This document shows positions 8,111-16,503 of a DNA stretch of 64,000 nucleotides, piece after piece. The translations under genes and the position numbers were made by a program. Location of the stretch: assembly GCF_002735905.1 (NCBI RefSeq), contig NZ_PEBD01000004.1, positions 124,001 to 188,000 of the forward strand, written 5' to 3'. Below the pieces are notes generated by a model, which worked only from the letters and a program-made list of their open reading frames with translations, was not told where the DNA came from and did no database searches. This stretch comes from Williamsia muralis (GTDB lineage Bacteria > Actinomycetota > Actinomycetes > Mycobacteriales > Mycobacteriaceae). Positions within the stretch are counted from its first letter, which is position 1; the number at the start of each line of letters is the position of its first letter.

Positions 8111-9381
8111 CAGCGAATTCCCTTCTGCGCGCGCGCCAATGCGTTGTTGAGGTCGCGAAAAGCGGTGTAGTTGGCGAGTACCTCCACCCGGCCGGGCGGG
8201 CAGGACTCGATGGCGGCCATCGGATCACCGATGGTGGTGTGCTCGGCGCCCGCATAGATCAACCGGACACCGAGGTCGGTGGCGCGTTCGCCGGAAGCGA
8301 CCACCTGCATGTTCTCGAATGCTTCGAAACGGACGTCCCACAACCACGAGAGGTCCTCGCCGTCCGGCACCTGACCGTTGACGGCGATGACCAGGCCATC
8401 GGCGTCCTGGTCGATCATCGCCATCGCTTCCTGCCATCCCGCAGGGTTTTTCGCCAGCAGCATGCGGACGCGATGTTGGCCGATCTGTTGTACCGAGTAT
8501 CGGCCCGCGACCTCGCCGACGGTGCCGACCGCGGCAATGGCTTTCGCGGGGTCGGCGCCCAATGCCACTGCCGCGGCAACGGCCTGCGCCGCGTTGCCGC
8601 GGTTGGCGTTGCCGGGCACTGCCAGCGTCATCGGGTGCTCGAAACCGTCTGGTCCGTAAAGGTTCTCGTCATCGAACCACCAGTCGGGGGCCGGCCGCTC
8701 GAAATCGGTTCCGGTGGAATACCAGCGGGAACCGTCACGCAGAATCGGCTCACCCGAACGGGGACAGCTCACCGAGTCGCCGGCCCATCCCGCGCCTGCA
8801 GCGACCCACACCACCTTCGGGGCGTCGTAGGCGGCGGAGGTCACCAGCACGTCATCGCAGTTGGCGATCACGGTGGTCTCCGGGTGCCGTGCGATCCCGT
8901 CACGCAGCCGGCGCTCGATCATGTTGATCTCGCCGACCCGATCGAGCTGGTCTCGTGAGAGGTTCAGCAAGATCAGCGCTTCGGGGTTCACGGCGTCGCT
9001 CACGTGGGGGACGTGCAGTTCGTCGACTTCCAAGGCAGCCCACTCGGCGGGCCGGTTCAGCGACAGGGCGGCGACGATGCCTGCATCCATGTTGGCGCCG
9101 TCGGCCTGCGAAGCCACCTCGCCGAGATCGGCCAGAGCTGCCGCAGTCATACGGGTGGTGGTCGATTTTCCGTTCGTTCCGGTGACGACCACCGATCGTT
9201 TCCCTCGCGCGAGCGCAGCCATCAGGGTGGGGTCGATCTTGAGCGCCACCAGGCCGCCGATCATCGAGCCCTTCCCCCGACCGGTTTTCTGCGACGCCCA
9301 TCGCGCCGTGGCGGCGGCTCGCAGGGCGAGTCGTGCCCGCATCGGCAAGCCTGTGGAACTCTTTCGGTCCTCGTCACGCAT
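8110..9381 (-). CDS. murT: Lipid II isoglutaminyl synthase, Mur ligase subunit MurT
   Basis: 423 residues from the ATG at 9379-9381. The Mur-ligase ATP loop GTNGKSTTTRM lies at residues 68-78, followed by the central domain and the DUF1727 C-terminal domain (LIYAGAEHTTIGDPMAAIE). It activates the lipid II glutamate for amidation using ammonia from GatD. In firmicute MurT a four-cysteine zinc ribbon is inserted in the central domain. Here the equivalent stretch (DSVSCPRSGEPILRDGSRW) keeps a single Cys, so the ribbon has lost its metal ligands. Confidence 0.94.
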   Translation of the reverse strand: MRDEDRKSSTGLPMRARLALRAAATARWASQKTGRGKGSMIGGLVALKIDPTLMAALARGKRSVVVTGTNGKSTTTRMTAAALADLGEVASQADGANMDAGIVAALSLNRPAEWAALEVDELHVPHVSDAVNPEALILLNLSRDQLDRVGEINMIERRLRDGIARHPETTVIANCDDVLVTSAAYDAPKVVWVAAGAGWAGDSVSCPRSGEPILRDGSRWYSTGTDFERPAPDWWFDDENLYGPDGFEHPMTLAVPGNANRGNAAQAVAAAVALGADPAKAIAAVGTVGEVAGRYSVQQIGQHRVRMLLAKNPAGWQEAMAMIDQDADGLVIAVNGQVPDGEDLSWLWDVRFEAFENMQVVASGERATDLGVRLIYAGAEHTTIGDPMAAIESCPPGRVEVLANYTAFRDLNNALARAQKGIR

Positions 9382-9428
9382 GGCTGCGAGTTTGTCATAT
9401 GCCGCCCGGCGCCCGCCGTATGTGCAAG

Positions 9429-10367
9429 TCAGGGGACCGCCATCGGTTCGTCGGTTGACGAGGGTTCGAGAGTCTTCGCTTTGGCGGGTTTCGACTTGGC
9501 GCCGGTCACTCCCGCGAAGCAGCCGATGATCACGACTGCCCCGCCGACCAGCTCCCAGACCGTCGGTGTCTCCCCGAGAATCGCCCAGGCCGCGCTGATG
9601 CCGACTATCGGGACGAGCAACGAGAACGGTGCGACCTTGGATGCCGGATGCCGTGTCATCAGGTACGCCCACAGCCCTGCACCACCGATGGTGCCGAGAA
9701 CCACGATGTAGGCCAGGCCACCGAGGGCCACGAGGCCTGTATGCGTTCCCACTGTGGCGATCGACTCGAAACCGGCGGACGGTCCCTCGACAGCCAAGCT
9801 GAGGGCGTAGAGCGGGATCGGTGGGATCACGGACATCCACAACGCCATGTAGAGGGCGTTGCGGGGGTGGGCAAGCCGTGACCCGATGTTGCCGAAGGCC
9901 CAGCCGAGCCCGGCGAGGAGTGTGAGCAGGACCGGGATCAATCCCGCTGAGGCCCCGTGTGCGGCGCGGTCCACGCCGATGACCACCATGCCGCCGACGG
10001 CCACGGTGATCCCTACCGTTTGTCGCAGCGACATCTTCTCGCCGAGCAGCAGAACACACAAGATGACCGTGAACGGGGCCGACGACTGCAGCACCAGGGA
10101 CGCCAACCCGGTCGGCATGCCCTGGTCCATCGCGAGGAACAGAAAAGCGAATTGCAGCGTGCCGAAACCGAATCCGTAGAGCAGGAACCAGCGCAGGGGA
10201 ACATCGGGTCGCGGGACGAACAGGATCACCGGAATGGCCATCACGGCAAAACGCAACGCCGCGAAGAACAGTGGCGGGAAATGTTCGAGCCCGGCGTGGA
10301 TCGCGAGGAAGTTCAGGCCCCAGAACACCACGACGGTCAGTGCCAGCAGGCGATCGCGGAGTGTCAT
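9429..10367 (-). CDS. EamA/DMT-family transporter
   Basis: 312 residues with about ten hydrophobic helices in two EamA repeats (residues 8-135 and 145-285). The first repeat opens with the typical VVFWGLNFLAIHAGL, and GLASLVLQSSAPFTVILCVLLLGEKM marks its end. The second repeat ends with SLLVPIVGISAAWAILGE. The C-terminal tail is charged. DMT proteins of this type export amino acids or other small metabolites; substrate unknown. Ends 47 bases downstream of the murT start on the same strand and starts 70 bases after the GH26-like gene. Confidence 0.9.
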   Translation of the reverse strand: MTLRDRLLALTVVVFWGLNFLAIHAGLEHFPPLFFAALRFAVMAIPVILFVPRPDVPLRWFLLYGFGFGTLQFAFLFLAMDQGMPTGLASLVLQSSAPFTVILCVLLLGEKMSLRQTVGITVAVGGMVVIGVDRAAHGASAGLIPVLLTLLAGLGWAFGNIGSRLAHPRNALYMALWMSVIPPIPLYALSLAVEGPSAGFESIATVGTHTGLVALGGLAYIVVLGTIGGAGLWAYLMTRHPASKVAPFSLLVPIVGISAAWAILGETPTVWELVGGAVVIIGCFAGVTGAKSKPAKAKTLEPSSTDEPMAVP

Positions 10368-10437
10368 GGGGACAATTCTCGGGGCAAGGGAAGGTTCAGT
10401 TCAATCGAATAAAACTGTATTGGTTGTGTAGCTGAAC

Positions 10438-11676
10438 TTAACCATTGGTGGCGATCGCTCCACACGGTTCGTCCGGCCCGAATGCCAGCCAATCGGGAAG
10501 CGCCGCGGTGAACTCCGCGCGGATGGCCGGATCGGCCATCGTCCGCCAGTCGACCTGCGTGTCCGCCTCGGGTTCGTACCTGTCCCATTCGACCCAGTTG
10601 ACCATCTTCAACAGGGGGAATTCGTCGGGCATCGTGGGCGCGAAAATCTGGGTCCACCACGACTTCTTGATCGCGAGGGCGCCGGGACCTTCGGGCTCGC
10701 CGGGATTGAACAGAGCTGCGGTCTCCGGGATCGCCACCGGCTTGTTCCGTTGGGTACCGTATTCGTCGTAGAAGTCGGGCAACACGGTGTCGTCGCCATT
10801 CGCCCCGACGTAGCTCCCTGTCAGTTGCTGTGCGAACTTGTTCGGTTCGGCGAGTTCGTTCTCGCTCCAGGGAAAGCGGTTGCCCCAGTGATAGAGCGAC
10901 ATCCCGACCCAATCAACCGATTCATCGCCGGGGTAGAAGGCGGCGTAGGGGTCGTCTTCTCTCGTCAGCTGTCCGTTGCGATCACTGTCCAGGTCTGTGA
11001 ACTCGGCTGTGCCGGGCGCCGGCGAGTATTCACCGTCAGCGAAGGGATATCCACCGGCATAACTGGGAGCCCACATCATCGCCGACCCGGGAGCGGCGGC
11101 GTGCACGGCTGCAGCGACGCGAGCGAAGGTCTCTTTGTAGAGCGCCGGTTGCTGACCCCACGGATACCAGGAACCGTTCATCTCATGGGCGAAGCGGACG
11201 ACAACCGGGACTCCGGATTCATTGAACTCTGCGAGATCGGCGGCAAAAGCCTCGGCGACCTCAGGGGTGACCGTGCGCAGGCCACCCGACGGCTGCACTG
11301 TCAGCAACAAAATTTTTCCGTCTTCGCGGACGGTGTCGACGGTCTGTCTCAGGTCGGCTCGCGCCGCATCGTCGTAGGGGATCTCGGTGAAGAACACCGT
11401 CACCGCAGGATGGCTACCGAGGTTTTCCGAGTAGTCCGCGATCGTTGTCTTCTCCCAGTCGAAGCTGGCGCCGTACCAGACCCCCGCGGACGGTGACGCG
11501 GATCCCGCAACCGCTGCGGCGCAGTGGGTTGCCTTGTCGTCGGCTTCCGAGTCGGATGTCACGTAGATGTTGCCGACTCCGATGGCCAACGCCACCACTC
11601 CCGCCGCGATCGGCGCCCAGAACGTCCTGACGAAATACCCGAACCGGCGACCGAACGTTTTGAGATGAAGCGTCAC
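10438..11676 (-). CDS. Membrane-anchored GH26-like glycoside hydrolase with EF-hand loop
   Basis: 412 residues from a GTG at 11674-11676, which overlaps the upstream stop as GTGA; the frame is open to an ATG at 11715. An N-terminal transmembrane helix (APIAAGVVALAIGVGNIYV) puts the enzyme outside the cell. The catalytic domain shows the clan-A pattern of family GH26: acid/base Glu in RFAHEMNGSWYPWG and a probable nucleophile Glu in VAIPETAALF. An EF-hand or dockerin-like calcium loop (DSDRNGQLTREDD) is inserted midway. Such enzymes cut beta-mannan or related exopolysaccharides; the actual glycan is unknown. Coupled to the RsbW-like gene upstream. Confidence 0.82.
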   Translation of the reverse strand: MTLHLKTFGRRFGYFVRTFWAPIAAGVVALAIGVGNIYVTSDSEADDKATHCAAAVAGSASPSAGVWYGASFDWEKTTIADYSENLGSHPAVTVFFTEIPYDDAARADLRQTVDTVREDGKILLLTVQPSGGLRTVTPEVAEAFAADLAEFNESGVPVVVRFAHEMNGSWYPWGQQPALYKETFARVAAAVHAAAPGSAMMWAPSYAGGYPFADGEYSPAPGTAEFTDLDSDRNGQLTREDDPYAAFYPGDESVDWVGMSLYHWGNRFPWSENELAEPNKFAQQLTGSYVGANGDDTVLPDFYDEYGTQRNKPVAIPETAALFNPGEPEGPGALAIKKSWWTQIFAPTMPDEFPLLKMVNWVEWDRYEPEADTQVDWRTMADPAIRAEFTAALPDWLAFGPDEPCGAIATNG

Positions 11677-12125
11677 CCTGCTGACGATAACGAATATGCC
11701 CGCACTTGGACCCACTCGAGAGTCAAAGTGGTGCCAGACGCTTCCTTGACGAACACGGGCCGGTCACACAGGGCACGGATGAGTGGAATTCCCCGACCCC
11801 GGAAGCGGTTGTGCGCGGGCGGTCGCCATTGTCCTCGATCGGACACGGTCACCGAGAGGTGTGCACTCGACGGGGAGTGGTGTGCCTCGATCGACATGGT
11901 CCCCGGGTGCGGGTCTCCGACGTAAGCGTGTTCGGCCGCGTTGGCGAGGGCCTCGTACGCCGCCAGGACGATGGCGTACAGGTGCTCGTCCGAGATCGCA
12001 AAGTTCTCGTTGAGCCATCGGCTGAACTCCTGACGCAGGTGACTGGCTCCCGCAGCGGTCGCCGGCACGTCCAGACGGCTGAACGCGGTGTCGTCATATG
12101 AGTCTGCTACCGGTTGTAGGGACAT
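11673..12125 (-). CDS. RsbW-like anti-sigma / HATPase_c serine kinase
   Basis: 150 residues forming a single GHKL ATPase domain of the RsbW/SpoIIAB type. The N-box helix is YEALANAAEHAY, the first glycine box is TVSDRGQWRPP and the second is GRGIPLIRALC. These proteins bind a sigma factor or phosphorylate an anti-anti-sigma factor. No sigma factor or antagonist gene lies nearby, so its partner is elsewhere. It is translationally coupled (GTGA overlap) to the GH26-like membrane enzyme, which is unusual, and is divergent from the diguanylate cyclase gene. Confidence 0.86.
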   Translation of the reverse strand: MSLQPVADSYDDTAFSRLDVPATAAGASHLRQEFSRWLNENFAISDEHLYAIVLAAYEALANAAEHAYVGDPHPGTMSIEAHHSPSSAHLSVTVSDRGQWRPPAHNRFRGRGIPLIRALCDRPVFVKEASGTTLTLEWVQVRAYSLSSAG

Positions 12126-12174
12126 GGTCTTTGCCTACCCAGTCGTCGGCGAACTATGCACGGATGCGGCGGAG

Positions 12175-12219
12175 GGCCCCGAATGAGTGGTCCAGATCAC
12201 TCATGCAGCCGTCGGGGCC
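12175..12219. promoter_or_regulatory. Large nested inverted repeat between rsbW-like and diguanylate cyclase genes
   Basis: In the 253-base divergent intergenic region (12126-12378), an outer 8-bp arm GGCCCCGA (12175-12182) pairs with TCGGGGCC (12212-12219). Directly inside it a 7-bp arm ATGAGTG (12183-12189) pairs with CACTCAT (12198-12204). The left arms are continuous, giving a 15-bp half; the right side has a 7-base bulge. It could be an operator or an RNA stem in the leader of the cyclase mRNA. No T-run follows, so a simple terminator is less likely. Confidence 0.55.
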
Positions 12220-12378
12220 GACGAGTCTGCGATCGGGGAAGGTCCGGCCTACTCGGTTCGGCGTTGATACAGTCAGGTGATTTTTCGGTGGTGCGGGCGC
12301 AGCGCGTTGCTACACATCACGGCTGTCGGGGGGCGGCCAGTATGTCGATGCAGTAGTGACCTGGGGGAGTCCATCGCC

Positions 12379-13488
12379 GTGAATTTTCTTCGTTCGTGGT
12401 GGCGGCAGCCGTTCGACTACCAGTGGACGGTCAACTATCACCGCGTCCGTGGAACGCTGGCGGTCAATCGCATATCCGTCGGGCTGTGGTGCTGTTGCTT
12501 CAGCGTCGGAGCCTTCTGTGCACTGACGTCGCCTGCCGGTCCCCGGGGTGGCGTCGCGATCGACATCCTCGTCGGCGGACTCGCGGTCGCCTGTGCCGTC
12601 ATCGGGGTCGTCTGGCTTGCCGGGCGCTGGCCACGCCAGTGGATGACCCGGCTGTTCGTCGTCTACACCGATGTCGGCGTCGCGGTGGTGCTGTTCACCT
12701 TCGCCGATCTGTTCATCGCGATGATGGGGTGCTCGCTGTTCTCGGTGACCGGTGCGCACGTGACCGCTTTCCACAGTCCGAAGTGGCTGCTCGGGCACCT
12801 GAGTTTCGCAACGGCGGTGACGCTGGCTCTCTACGCGTGCGTGGTGTTGGGCTCGGACGCGGACAAGGGCATCGCCACGGCACTGCTGATGGTGCTGCTG
12901 CCGGTCCTGCTGGCAGCGCCGATCGTCATGCAGTCGGGCCTGCTGGATCTGCGCGAGGACGCCAATGACGCATTTCGGGACCACCTGACCCAGCTACGTA
13001 ATCGTCGTGGACTCGAAGCGGGGTTTCATCAGCTCCAGTACAGCGGGATCCCGGTGGGGTTGGCGGTGCTGATGCTCGACATCGACGGCTTCAAACAGAT
13101 CAACGACCAGCACGGACACAGTGGTGGAGACGCGGTACTCGAAGTTGTCGCAACCCGGCTGGTGGAAGTCGCCGGTACTCACGCGCTGATCGCCCGAGTG
13201 GGCGGCGAGGAGTTCGCGATCACGCTCGTCGGCACCCCTGAGCAGGCGGTCGCATTGGCGCATCGGGTGCGTTCGACGCTGCACAACACGGACGATCGAC
13301 ATCCGATCACGGTGAGCGTCGGGGTTGCGGTCGCCACCCATCAGCAGTTGCGGGCGAACAAGCGGCAGCCGAGCACGGCAACCCTGAGGGCGCTGATGAG
13401 GTCTGCGGATATTGCCATGTACCAGGCGAAAAAGCTTGGTGGAAATGGTGTTTCGGTTGATTCCGATCTCGATGACGTGACGTGCTGA
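12379..13488 (+). CDS. Membrane diguanylate cyclase (GGEEF)
   Basis: 369 residues from a GTG at 12379 preceded by GGGGGAG. Residues 25-185 hold about six transmembrane helices forming a putative sensor region. Residues 205-360 are a GGDEF domain with the substrate-binding DIDGFKQINDQHGHSGGD and the active-site variant GGEEF at 275-279, which is catalytically competent in known cyclases. No RxxD inhibitory site is seen five residues upstream, so product inhibition may be absent. It makes cyclic di-GMP from GTP. No EAL domain is attached. Divergent from the RsbW-like gene. Confidence 0.92.
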   Translation: MNFLRSWWRQPFDYQWTVNYHRVRGTLAVNRISVGLWCCCFSVGAFCALTSPAGPRGGVAIDILVGGLAVACAVIGVVWLAGRWPRQWMTRLFVVYTDVGVAVVLFTFADLFIAMMGCSLFSVTGAHVTAFHSPKWLLGHLSFATAVTLALYACVVLGSDADKGIATALLMVLLPVLLAAPIVMQSGLLDLREDANDAFRDHLTQLRNRRGLEAGFHQLQYSGIPVGLAVLMLDIDGFKQINDQHGHSGGDAVLEVVATRLVEVAGTHALIARVGGEEFAITLVGTPEQAVALAHRVRSTLHNTDDRHPITVSVGVAVATHQQLRANKRQPSTATLRALMRSADIAMYQAKKLGGNGVSVDSDLDDVTC

Positions 13489-13497
13489 TCACCGGGA

Positions 13498-14421
13498 TCA
13501 GTGTGAATCGGCCAGTAGGTCGCGCGCCATCTGGTGGTATCCCTCGCGAACGCTCGGGTAACGGGGTTGCCAGTGCGCCGCATCCCGGAAGCGTGCGTTG
13601 GTCACGCGGAGCGACCGGGTCATCGACGTCATGCGATCCCCCAGGAGTAGACCGAGACGGCCGGGGCCTTTGATCCAGGCAGCGGCGCCCATTGCGTCGG
13701 CACACGCCTGCGCGTGTTGGTCTTTGGTGAGAGGCTCGTCGTCCACAACGTTGTAGGTGCCGCCCGGGCAGGCCAGTGCGGCAGCGACGGCATCGCCCGC
13801 ATCAACGACGTGTATCGACGACATGAAGCTGTCTCGTGGGCCCGGCACAAAGCCGATGTGGCGGCGGGCGAGGGCCGCGATCTGCTCACTGTGAGCCGCG
13901 CCGACGCCGTAGAACAGCCCGAAACGCAAAACAATCGAGTGGCCCCCGGCACCAGCGAATCGGGCGGCGTTCGCCTCGGCGGCGTGGTTCCCCTTGGTGA
14001 TCGGAAAGTGATCGACAGGATGGTTCTCATCTATCCATGCGCGACCTCCGTCGCGATAGAGCATGACCACCGACTCCTGAATCACCCGCGGCACACCGGC
14101 ATCGAGGCAGGCCTGGACCACCGTTGCCGATCCCTCGGTGCGCACCCGTTCGCATTCACGCCAGGCCGACCGGCGGATGAAGGAGGCGGTCGCCGGTAAC
14201 GCGGTGGCGAGATTGACCACGGCCTCGTGCCCGGCGATGGCACCGGTCAGTCCTGGCCCGTCGAACAGAGACACCAGCACCGGTCGCGCACCCTGGCTTT
14301 CGATGATTCGAGCCTTCTCCGAGCTGCGTGCCATCGCAGTGACGTCGTGCCCGGCCGCGACCAGCGCGGGCACCGCGCGAGTGCCCACGGCGCCCGTTCC
14401 CCCGGTTACGAAGACTCGCAT
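13498..14421 (-). CDS. NAD(P)-dependent epimerase / extended SDR
   Basis: 307 residues from the ATG at 14419-14421, preceded by GAGGTAG. The Rossmann motif GGTGAVG lies at residues 7-13 directly after MRVFVT. The chain follows the atypical extended SDR family (NAD(P)-binding, NmrA/epimerase-like), with a C-terminal substrate domain ending in GYHQMARDLLAD. The usual YxxxK is not obvious; residues near ITKGNHAAEANAARF may replace it. Substrate unknown. Convergent with the diguanylate cyclase gene; a 6-bp hairpin CTGATC/GATCAG at 13484-13500 spans the two stops. Confidence 0.85.
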   Translation of the reverse strand: MRVFVTGGTGAVGTRAVPALVAAGHDVTAMARSSEKARIIESQGARPVLVSLFDGPGLTGAIAGHEAVVNLATALPATASFIRRSAWRECERVRTEGSATVVQACLDAGVPRVIQESVVMLYRDGGRAWIDENHPVDHFPITKGNHAAEANAARFAGAGGHSIVLRFGLFYGVGAAHSEQIAALARRHIGFVPGPRDSFMSSIHVVDAGDAVAAALACPGGTYNVVDDEPLTKDQHAQACADAMGAAAWIKGPGRLGLLLGDRMTSMTRSLRVTNARFRDAAHWQPRYPSVREGYHQMARDLLADSH

Positions 14422-14524
14422 GGCTACCTCCTCGCGAACTCGGGTTCGGCTAGCACTGAACATAGTTGACCAACGGTGGAGTTCTCGGGATTTCAGCGGC
14501 CGGCTCACTCAAGCTGCGACACCC

Positions 14525-14731
14525 TCAGTCGTCGATCCATTCCAGCAGATCCCCGGGCTGGCATTCGAGTACTCGGCACATGGCTTCCAGGGTGCTGAAT
14601 CGAACTGCCTTGGCGCGGCCGTTCTTCAGCACCGCGACATTCGCGGGAGTGAGCCCCACACGCTCCGCGAATTCGCCGACACTCATCTTCCGCTTCGCCA
14701 ACTCCACGTCGATACGCACGACGATCGACAT
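14525..14731 (-). CDS. Small XRE-family (Cro/CI) regulator
   Basis: 68 residues, almost all helix-turn-helix: MSVGEFAERVGLTPANVAVL is the recognition unit and EAMCRVLECQPGDLLEW the closing helix. This is the YozG-like short XRE subgroup found next to DUF2975 membrane proteins. Its ATG overlaps the stop of that gene by one base (TGATG), so the pair is translationally coupled. It probably autoregulates the operon; no operator was identified. Confidence 0.9.
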   Translation of the reverse strand: MSIVVRIDVELAKRKMSVGEFAERVGLTPANVAVLKNGRAKAVRFSTLEAMCRVLECQPGDLLEWIDD

Positions 14732-15210
14732 CAGATCACCGCGTCCATGTCCGACCGCAGCGTGGTGGCCTGGCGCAGCAGTGCGCGCATCACGACCATC
14801 AACAGGCCCAAAACGGCCCCGCCCATCAACATCAGGAAGAGGAGAAGCGGCAAGCCTGGATCATTCGCATTGAAACCGACGAAGAGGAACACGCCGAGAA
14901 GTGTGAACCAACCGGCGCCGATCGCCCAGACGATTGCTGTGACCCAGACGAGTGAGGCGTGGGTGAAGATGCGGTCGCTGCGCACCAGATTGAGCAACTT
15001 CCAGGTGCAGACGATGACCACCTGGGCGCAGAACACCCAGAACACGGTGACGGCTGTCGCCGGCCAACGCAGGTAGGCCTGATCGGGTGACTCCTCGGCC
15101 ATGTGTGCGAATTGTCCTGGCAGGGACATGGTTTGGAACAAGACCAGTATTGCGAAGAGCGACACGAGGAAGACTCGCAGTGCGGTGACGACCCAGCGTT
15201 CGTTGAACAT
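14731..15210 (-). CDS. DUF2975 membrane protein
   Basis: 159 residues with four transmembrane helices (near residues 8-28, 52-72, 92-115 and 122-142) and a conserved RSDRIFTHASLVWV segment between the second and third. This matches DUF2975, whose members are almost always co-encoded with a small XRE regulator, as here. Function is unknown; the conserved pairing suggests a membrane protein that senses a signal and modulates the regulator. Confidence 0.88.
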   Translation of the reverse strand: MFNERWVVTALRVFLVSLFAILVLFQTMSLPGQFAHMAEESPDQAYLRWPATAVTVFWVFCAQVVIVCTWKLLNLVRSDRIFTHASLVWVTAIVWAIGAGWFTLLGVFLFVGFNANDPGLPLLLFLMLMGGAVLGLLMVVMRALLRQATTLRSDMDAVI

Positions 15211-15303
15211 GCATCGACTATCACGGCAAATCTATCGAATGTCAATAGATTGATTGGAACGACGAACAGAGGGCGACAGTGAGAGCTAAGTGTTCATTCC
15301 GAG

Positions 15304-15597
15304 CTAGGCCCCCTCCACAAACCTCCCGTCGGGATGCTTGCGACCGAACCGCGACACGGCCTTTCCGAACAGTGCGCGCCGACCGGTCTCGGTGACACGA
15401 ATCCCGAGGGTGTAGACATTCGCTCCCTGTTCACGCCACACGGTTGATTGGACCGTGTAGTGAACGCCGTCCTCGACCACTTCCCGGCTGGTCGTCGATT
15501 CGTTGTCGTCCGCCCATGCGAGTTCGGTGTAGTCCACGCGCCGGCCCCATTCGGCCAAGTGGGTGTCTGCGAGCCTGCCGGCCACATGTTTGTCCAT
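15304..15597 (-). CDS. Hypothetical protein
   Basis: 97 residues from the ATG at 15595-15597; the frame is open to 15642 but the extension is Arg-rich and unconvincing. The chain mixes short strands (HYTVQSTVWREQGANVYTLGIRVTETGRRALFG) with a basic C-terminus. I recognise no family, signal or membrane helix. Codon use is typical of the window. It lies alone between the DUF2975 operon and lcpR. Confidence 0.6.
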   Translation of the reverse strand: MDKHVAGRLADTHLAEWGRRVDYTELAWADDNESTTSREVVEDGVHYTVQSTVWREQGANVYTLGIRVTETGRRALFGKAVSRFGRKHPDGRFVEGA

Positions 15598-15668
15598 GGG
15601 CAGCAATACTAGGCGCCGCCGACGAGGCGCGACGTAGTACAAGACCTACAAAAGAGCTGCCGGACAGA

Positions 15669-16328
15669 TTATTTCGGCAATCGACCCACATCGAGCATGG
15701 GTACGAGGAATTGCCATGCGATCGCGGCGAGTTGCTCGTCGTCATCGAGGTCGACGACATCGCTGCGGATCGTCAGGAACGACGCGGAGATGCGCACCAT
15801 CATTTCCGCGATGAGGTCGATGTTCAGCTGTTTGTCGATGTTGCCTGCTTGTTGTTCGCGACGGAGCTGACCCGCCACGAATTCGCGGACCGCCGCGACC
15901 ATGCGGCCGTCGTCGCCGATCATCGATCCGGCGACCAGGCCGGGTTCGGCGTCGATCAGCCCGCCGATCATCGGATTGCCGCGAATGGCGCGCAGGGAGC
16001 TCACGAATCCGAGAACAACTCGCTCGGCCGCGGTCTCAGCGGATCGGATATCGGTGAGGAACCGCTCGAAGTACCGCCGGAACTCTCGAAAGATGACCTG
16101 CTCGATCAGAGCGTCCTTGGTGGCGAACCGGCGATAGACCGTGATGCGGGACATGTTGGCCCGCCTTGCGACGTCCTCCATGGACGTGCGTTGGACGCCG
16201 GTGCGGCTGAACTGCTCGTAGGCGGCGTCGAGCAATCGGGTGCGGGTGGTGTCGTCGCCGGCGTCGGTCCGTCTGATCGCGTCTTTGTACGCGCGTTCGA
16301 GCATCGCTCGGGTGCTCGACGTCGCCAT
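15669..16328 (-). CDS. lcpR: TetR-family regulator, LcpR-like
   Basis: 219 residues from the ATG at 16326-16328. The HTH is standard TetR: RLLDAAYEQFSRTGVQRTSMEDVARRANMSRITVYRRFATKDALIEQVI at about residues 30-80. The ligand domain fills the rest. It is divergent from lcp with 175 bases between the starts, the arrangement described for LcpR and lcp1 in Gordonia polyisoprenivorans, where the regulator represses rubber oxygenase expression. The name rests on context, not on sequence comparison. Confidence 0.82.
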   Translation of the reverse strand: MATSSTRAMLERAYKDAIRRTDAGDDTTRTRLLDAAYEQFSRTGVQRTSMEDVARRANMSRITVYRRFATKDALIEQVIFREFRRYFERFLTDIRSAETAAERVVLGFVSSLRAIRGNPMIGGLIDAEPGLVAGSMIGDDGRMVAAVREFVAGQLRREQQAGNIDKQLNIDLIAEMMVRISASFLTIRSDVVDLDDDEQLAAIAWQFLVPMLDVGRLPK

Positions 16329-16426
16329 AGACGAAGACGGTACCGGTTCCCGGGACTCAGTTCGTTCGAACAGGTGTGAGTCGCACGAGGAAACTGCACC
16401 GCTTGTGACCGGCGACACTTTTGTGC

Positions 16427-16470
16427 TAACCATGTTACTAAGAAACGCTGATTGTTTCATTGCATCAGCG
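16427..16470. promoter_or_regulatory. Candidate LcpR operators in the lcpR-lcp intergenic region
   Basis: Two dyads sit just upstream of lcp: TAACCATGTTA (16427-16437, 4-bp arms around CAT) and CGCTGAT (16446-16452) with ATCAGCG (16464-16470), perfect 7-bp arms separated by 11 bases. A third, ATGAATTCAT (16472-16481), is a perfect 10-bp palindrome. One or more are likely TetR-family binding sites controlling both lcp and lcpR. Which is used cannot be decided by reading. Confidence 0.55.
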
Positions 16471-16503
16471 AATGAATTCATGGTCGGACGGGGAGTGAAT
16501 AGC

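Noticed and set aside
10397-10437. TTCAG...CTGAA and CAAT...ATTG dyads between the EamA and GH26-like genes
   Set aside because: Arms are short, spacers long and unequal, and the region is AT-rich, so chance pairing is likely.
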